From positions 1 through 64,000 of the forward strand of contig JAUCBJ010007242.1 of NCBI GenBank assembly GCA_032718475.1: DNA of 64,000 nucleotides, read 5' to 3'. Below the pieces are notes generated by a model, which saw nothing but the letters and a program-made list of their open reading frames with translations, had not been told where the DNA came from and ran no database searches. Origin of the DNA: Nemertoderma westbladi (taxonomy: Eukaryota; Xenacoelomorpha; Nemertodermatida; Nemertodermatidae). Both the position numbers and the translations under genes were made by a program. Below, in pieces: positions 62,501-64,000 of this stretch (the stretch's first letter is position 1; each line of letters starts with the position of its first letter).

Positions 62501-63999
62501 GGTTTATTCTTGGATATTCCTGTTGTTATATTTTTTGATATTCCTGTTAGATTATTCTTTGATGTCCTTGTTGGTTTATTCTTACAAGTTCCTCTTTGTA
62601 TTATCTTAATTATTCCTGATGGTTGCTTCAACAATTCTGAAGCTCCTATTGCTTTACTATTCGACATGCATATCCAGGCATTATTGGATGTTCCTGATGG
62701 TATATTCTTGGATTTTTTTGTTTCTTTATTCTGTAATATTTGGTGTTGATTATTCTTGGATATTCCTGTTGCTTTGATCTTAGAAGCTGCTGTTTCTGTT
62801 ATCATGAATTTTCCATATGGTTTATTCTTGAATACTCCTAGTTGACCATTCTTGAATGTTCCTCTTAGAATTTTCTTGGATGTTCTTGGTGCTTTATTCC
62901 TGCATACTCCAGTTTGTACTATTCCCTTTGCTTTATTTTTGCAAGTCCATCTTTCACTAATCTTGATTATCCCTGGTGCTTGCTTCTTGGGTGATGTAGC
63001 TCCTATTGGTTTATTATTTGATATGCATGTTAGGATATTATTGGATATTCCTGTTAGTTTATTCTTGGATCTCACTGCTAGTTTATTTTTGGAAGTTCCT
63101 CTTGGTATTATCTTGAATGTTCTTTGTTTCTTCTTAGATTTTAAGGTCCCTATTGTCATATTTTTGAATAAGTTGACTTTTGATTTATCCTTAGATGATA
63201 TTGTTAGGCTATTATTCAATAGTGCTGCTGTTCGTCTATCATTGTATACATTTCCATATAAAGGCTTTGAAGAATCTCTTGAATAGTCTAGGAATTTATT
63301 ATTAGTGGATTTAACATGCAAATCTATTTTAGATGGAAATGGTTCTAGTACATATTGATCATTTGGTAGCAAAACACTGGAAGTATGTTCAGTAATCTCA
63401 TTCACTTTTGATGCAACAGAATACAATGAATCTGTATCTCTGAAAGGTTGGGGTGTATCCTCAGAAATATTGATGGCATTGTCTATATGATTGTCATATA
63501 GTAATTCTTTATTAAGCTTTGCAATCTCATAATATAGCTTTTTTAGATTATTAATATTATTAGGCTTAAGATTCAAAGTTTCTCTAGTTGTTTCGAATGA
63601 ATGACTAGAATCTGAGTCAACATCATTACCATATTCGTTCATATACTTTTCATCAGCATTAATACTAATCGACTTCTTATTACTTCTTTGTAATGTTAAT
63701 GAATTATTTAATAAAGGTGAAGATGAATCATAATCATGGTCAGAAATGTCTTCTTTCAATATTCTATCTTTAGAATATGCTGTACTTTGGGCTGCAATGG
63801 AACTATGATTTAAATGATTTTCATCTTTATAAATATGTATACTATCTGTGAAGGTCATATCCTCAGCTCCAGTCACTAATAAAACAAGATTATTATAATT
63901 AATTCCAGTTTGAGTAATATGTTCATCTTGAAAATCAGCTGATACCATAGAAGGCAATAATGTTGAGATCGGATATACATCTATTAATTGATCTGCACT
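59521..63999 (-). CDS. C2H2 zinc-finger protein with lysine-rich repeats, 5' partial
   Basis: One uninterrupted frame of over 1490 codons, open to the window edge on the 5' side, so the start is not determined; the first ATG inside is at 63948. The N-terminal two thirds is low-complexity, rich in S, N, D and K, probably disordered. About residues 270-500 form a basic region of degenerate 10-12-residue repeats of the type GISKNKPTG/GTSKNNLTG. It includes a duplicated block (QAPGIIKISERWTCKNK and QPSGIIKIIQRGTCKNK). The last 150 residues contain four or five C2H2 fingers: YKCSLC...HLRIHLRLIH, FQCLLCGYS...HILINH, KFCLDC...HVIRRH, YMCTYC...HITNIH, and an incomplete CRCIFCGQNF...KQHMIRGY. Such fingers usually bind DNA or RNA in the nucleus. 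The lack of linkers of TGEKP type and the irregular spacing separate it from KRAB-type arrays. I do not recognise an orthologue. Confidence 0.85.
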   Translation of the reverse strand, partial: SADQLIDVYPISTLLPSMVSADFQDEHITQTGINYNNLVLLVTGAEDMTFTDSIHIYKDENHLNHSSIAAQSTAYSKDRILKEDISDHDYDSSSPLLNNSLTLQRSNKKSISINADEKYMNEYGNDVDSDSSHSFETTRETLNLKPNNINNLKKLYYEIAKLNKELLYDNHIDNAINISEDTPQPFRDTDSLYSVASKVNEITEHTSSVLLPNDQYVLEPFPSKIDLHVKSTNNKFLDYSRDSSKPLYGNVYNDRRTAALLNNSLTISSKDKSKVNLFKNMTIGTLKSKKKQRTFKIIPRGTSKNKLAVRSKNKLTGISNNILTCISNNKPIGATSPKKQAPGIIKISERWTCKNKAKGIVQTGVCRNKAPRTSKKILRGTFKNGQLGVFKNKPYGKFMITETAASKIKATGISKNNQHQILQNKETKKSKNIPSGTSNNAWICMSNSKAIGASELLKQPSGIIKIIQRGTCKNKPTRTSKNNLTGISKNITTGISKNKPKEAKKLRNLTKGILGIPKNIPTDSIDDQSNTSNLLIINEGLFNDTSKLDFKNGNNITIADKSLIKSNMLGNNVTDQSLSDPCSVIIDGKQLKDYAVNNSYGNTIALQHLMDLDSINNTHLASTGNVKSKKAICTSDYDQPEINIISSIDLNHTVYTKTTTDGYLDDRNNIIKTSSNYNKYMSWYNKTQLSDPCLKKMPKIILEDISKLFENNDTVFKLKASILDVLLNKKRVPSGQGTSCARNQQIKNKNIRSIMKRSNKTKKIIKVSKATVSPLFKFDKYTLQSNNQGQYNAPGSRFMAKTETQTIVDQSSIKPINDLELHSSTIMEISRRVCHVSINKLRENADFKKIGINCKTDSNDKSDDSQLNAYSHDTHKFKKTVDSTPSSDNISTLTSLENNGKPTIITVPRKQKRKILSSCQNDSYMLGMTSKALSSELKPIDYKCNSKSASLEPKFIIKKDHIMQNHKSEEEHATDINLNLFESSGNSQCTAQDMPLLQRSGEDITIAPMSVTNYNPNTYNADPISQSTTPKLDLSVQKTYSNESHGNIIVDHMRVDLSLHTDKGNSSYPHHNESFVNINDSQYDNELSSISGDISKESEDLDVPQIILVESIAGQTTSYDYNPSDLENDPAATSTMEEQGLYIEKGCVIKDIIEGNNIPEFQIANYTNTIQKDSITNTSLIESQFNTNGACRSHDIDIPLKALIQSFAEQKSNVELPEQNDNIDYYNIYNNNLELDNKQEQQNDICSQQIQGESISSMNLNLERNEGPSSSVDWNTSYKSTPPLQENLSHIVSNSKNTQVLKSNNIESTVAEAGNNDVVKDVPPVLLEVNDTIYKCSLCAASTKTPEHLRIHLRLIHQIWKFNMDFQCLLCGYSNTSASNINTHILINHGKFCLDCNTYVPEFHAHVIRRHQKYMCTYCTDYFDISKVLDYFKHITNIHCRCIFCGQNFEDKSSLLKQHMIRGYKPEMKIVALEMQGTNCSLNLKGSFGYTI

Positions 64000-64000
64000 A

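Noticed and set aside
62852-63286. 144-codon plus frame of hydrophobic repeats (and 62426-62749)
   Set aside because: Antisense of the lysine-rich repeat region of the zinc-finger gene.

Overview
The window is animal nuclear DNA: AT-rich, intron-dense and full of repeats. The evidence is a spliced extracellular gene made of tandem CUB domains with GT-AG introns, APE-type LINEs, a tRNA-derived SINE, short inverted-repeat transposons and kilobase minisatellites. The frequent TAGGCCTA and ACCGGT motifs and the cubilin-like architecture suggest a marine invertebrate. I cannot name the phylum from the sequence.

Layout. 1-2.5 kb holds decayed LINE remnants. From 2573 to 50821 (+) lies the 3' part of one large gene. 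I reconstructed 18 exons by eye; they encode about eight consecutive CUB domains and a stop codon. All but one of the exon joins agree in phase; the exception is the exon 10/11 join at 26497/26989. Two unrelated genes sit inside its introns. ZPR1 (+, two exons, 12914-13568 and 17139-17959) is in the 10.4 kb intron between exons 8 and 9. Intronless ribosomal protein eS8 (-, 39069-39695) is in the intron between exons 14 and 15. Other introns carry a 5.6 kb 30-bp minisatellite (20232-25848), a second 30-bp minisatellite (29471-32889 and 36647-37629) split by an intact 3.76 kb LINE, and several inverted-repeat elements. After the CUB gene comes a 6.3 kb array of 63-bp units (51125-57433). The last 4.5 kb is a minus-strand C2H2 zinc-finger gene whose 5' end is outside the window.

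The most unusual observation is in the second minisatellite. Each typical unit carries a branchpoint-like CTAAC and, 20 nt later, a TTTAG acceptor. The last copy is itself the 3' splice site of CUB exon 13, so the array is about 145 tandem copies of a working splice acceptor. Using any upstream copy would bring in an in-frame TAG. Other points of note are a Mutator-like element with a 9-bp target duplication, foldback elements, and ten 14-21 bp poly(G/C) tracts.

Most long open frames in the window come from minisatellites whose unit length is a multiple of three. They are not proposed as proteins.
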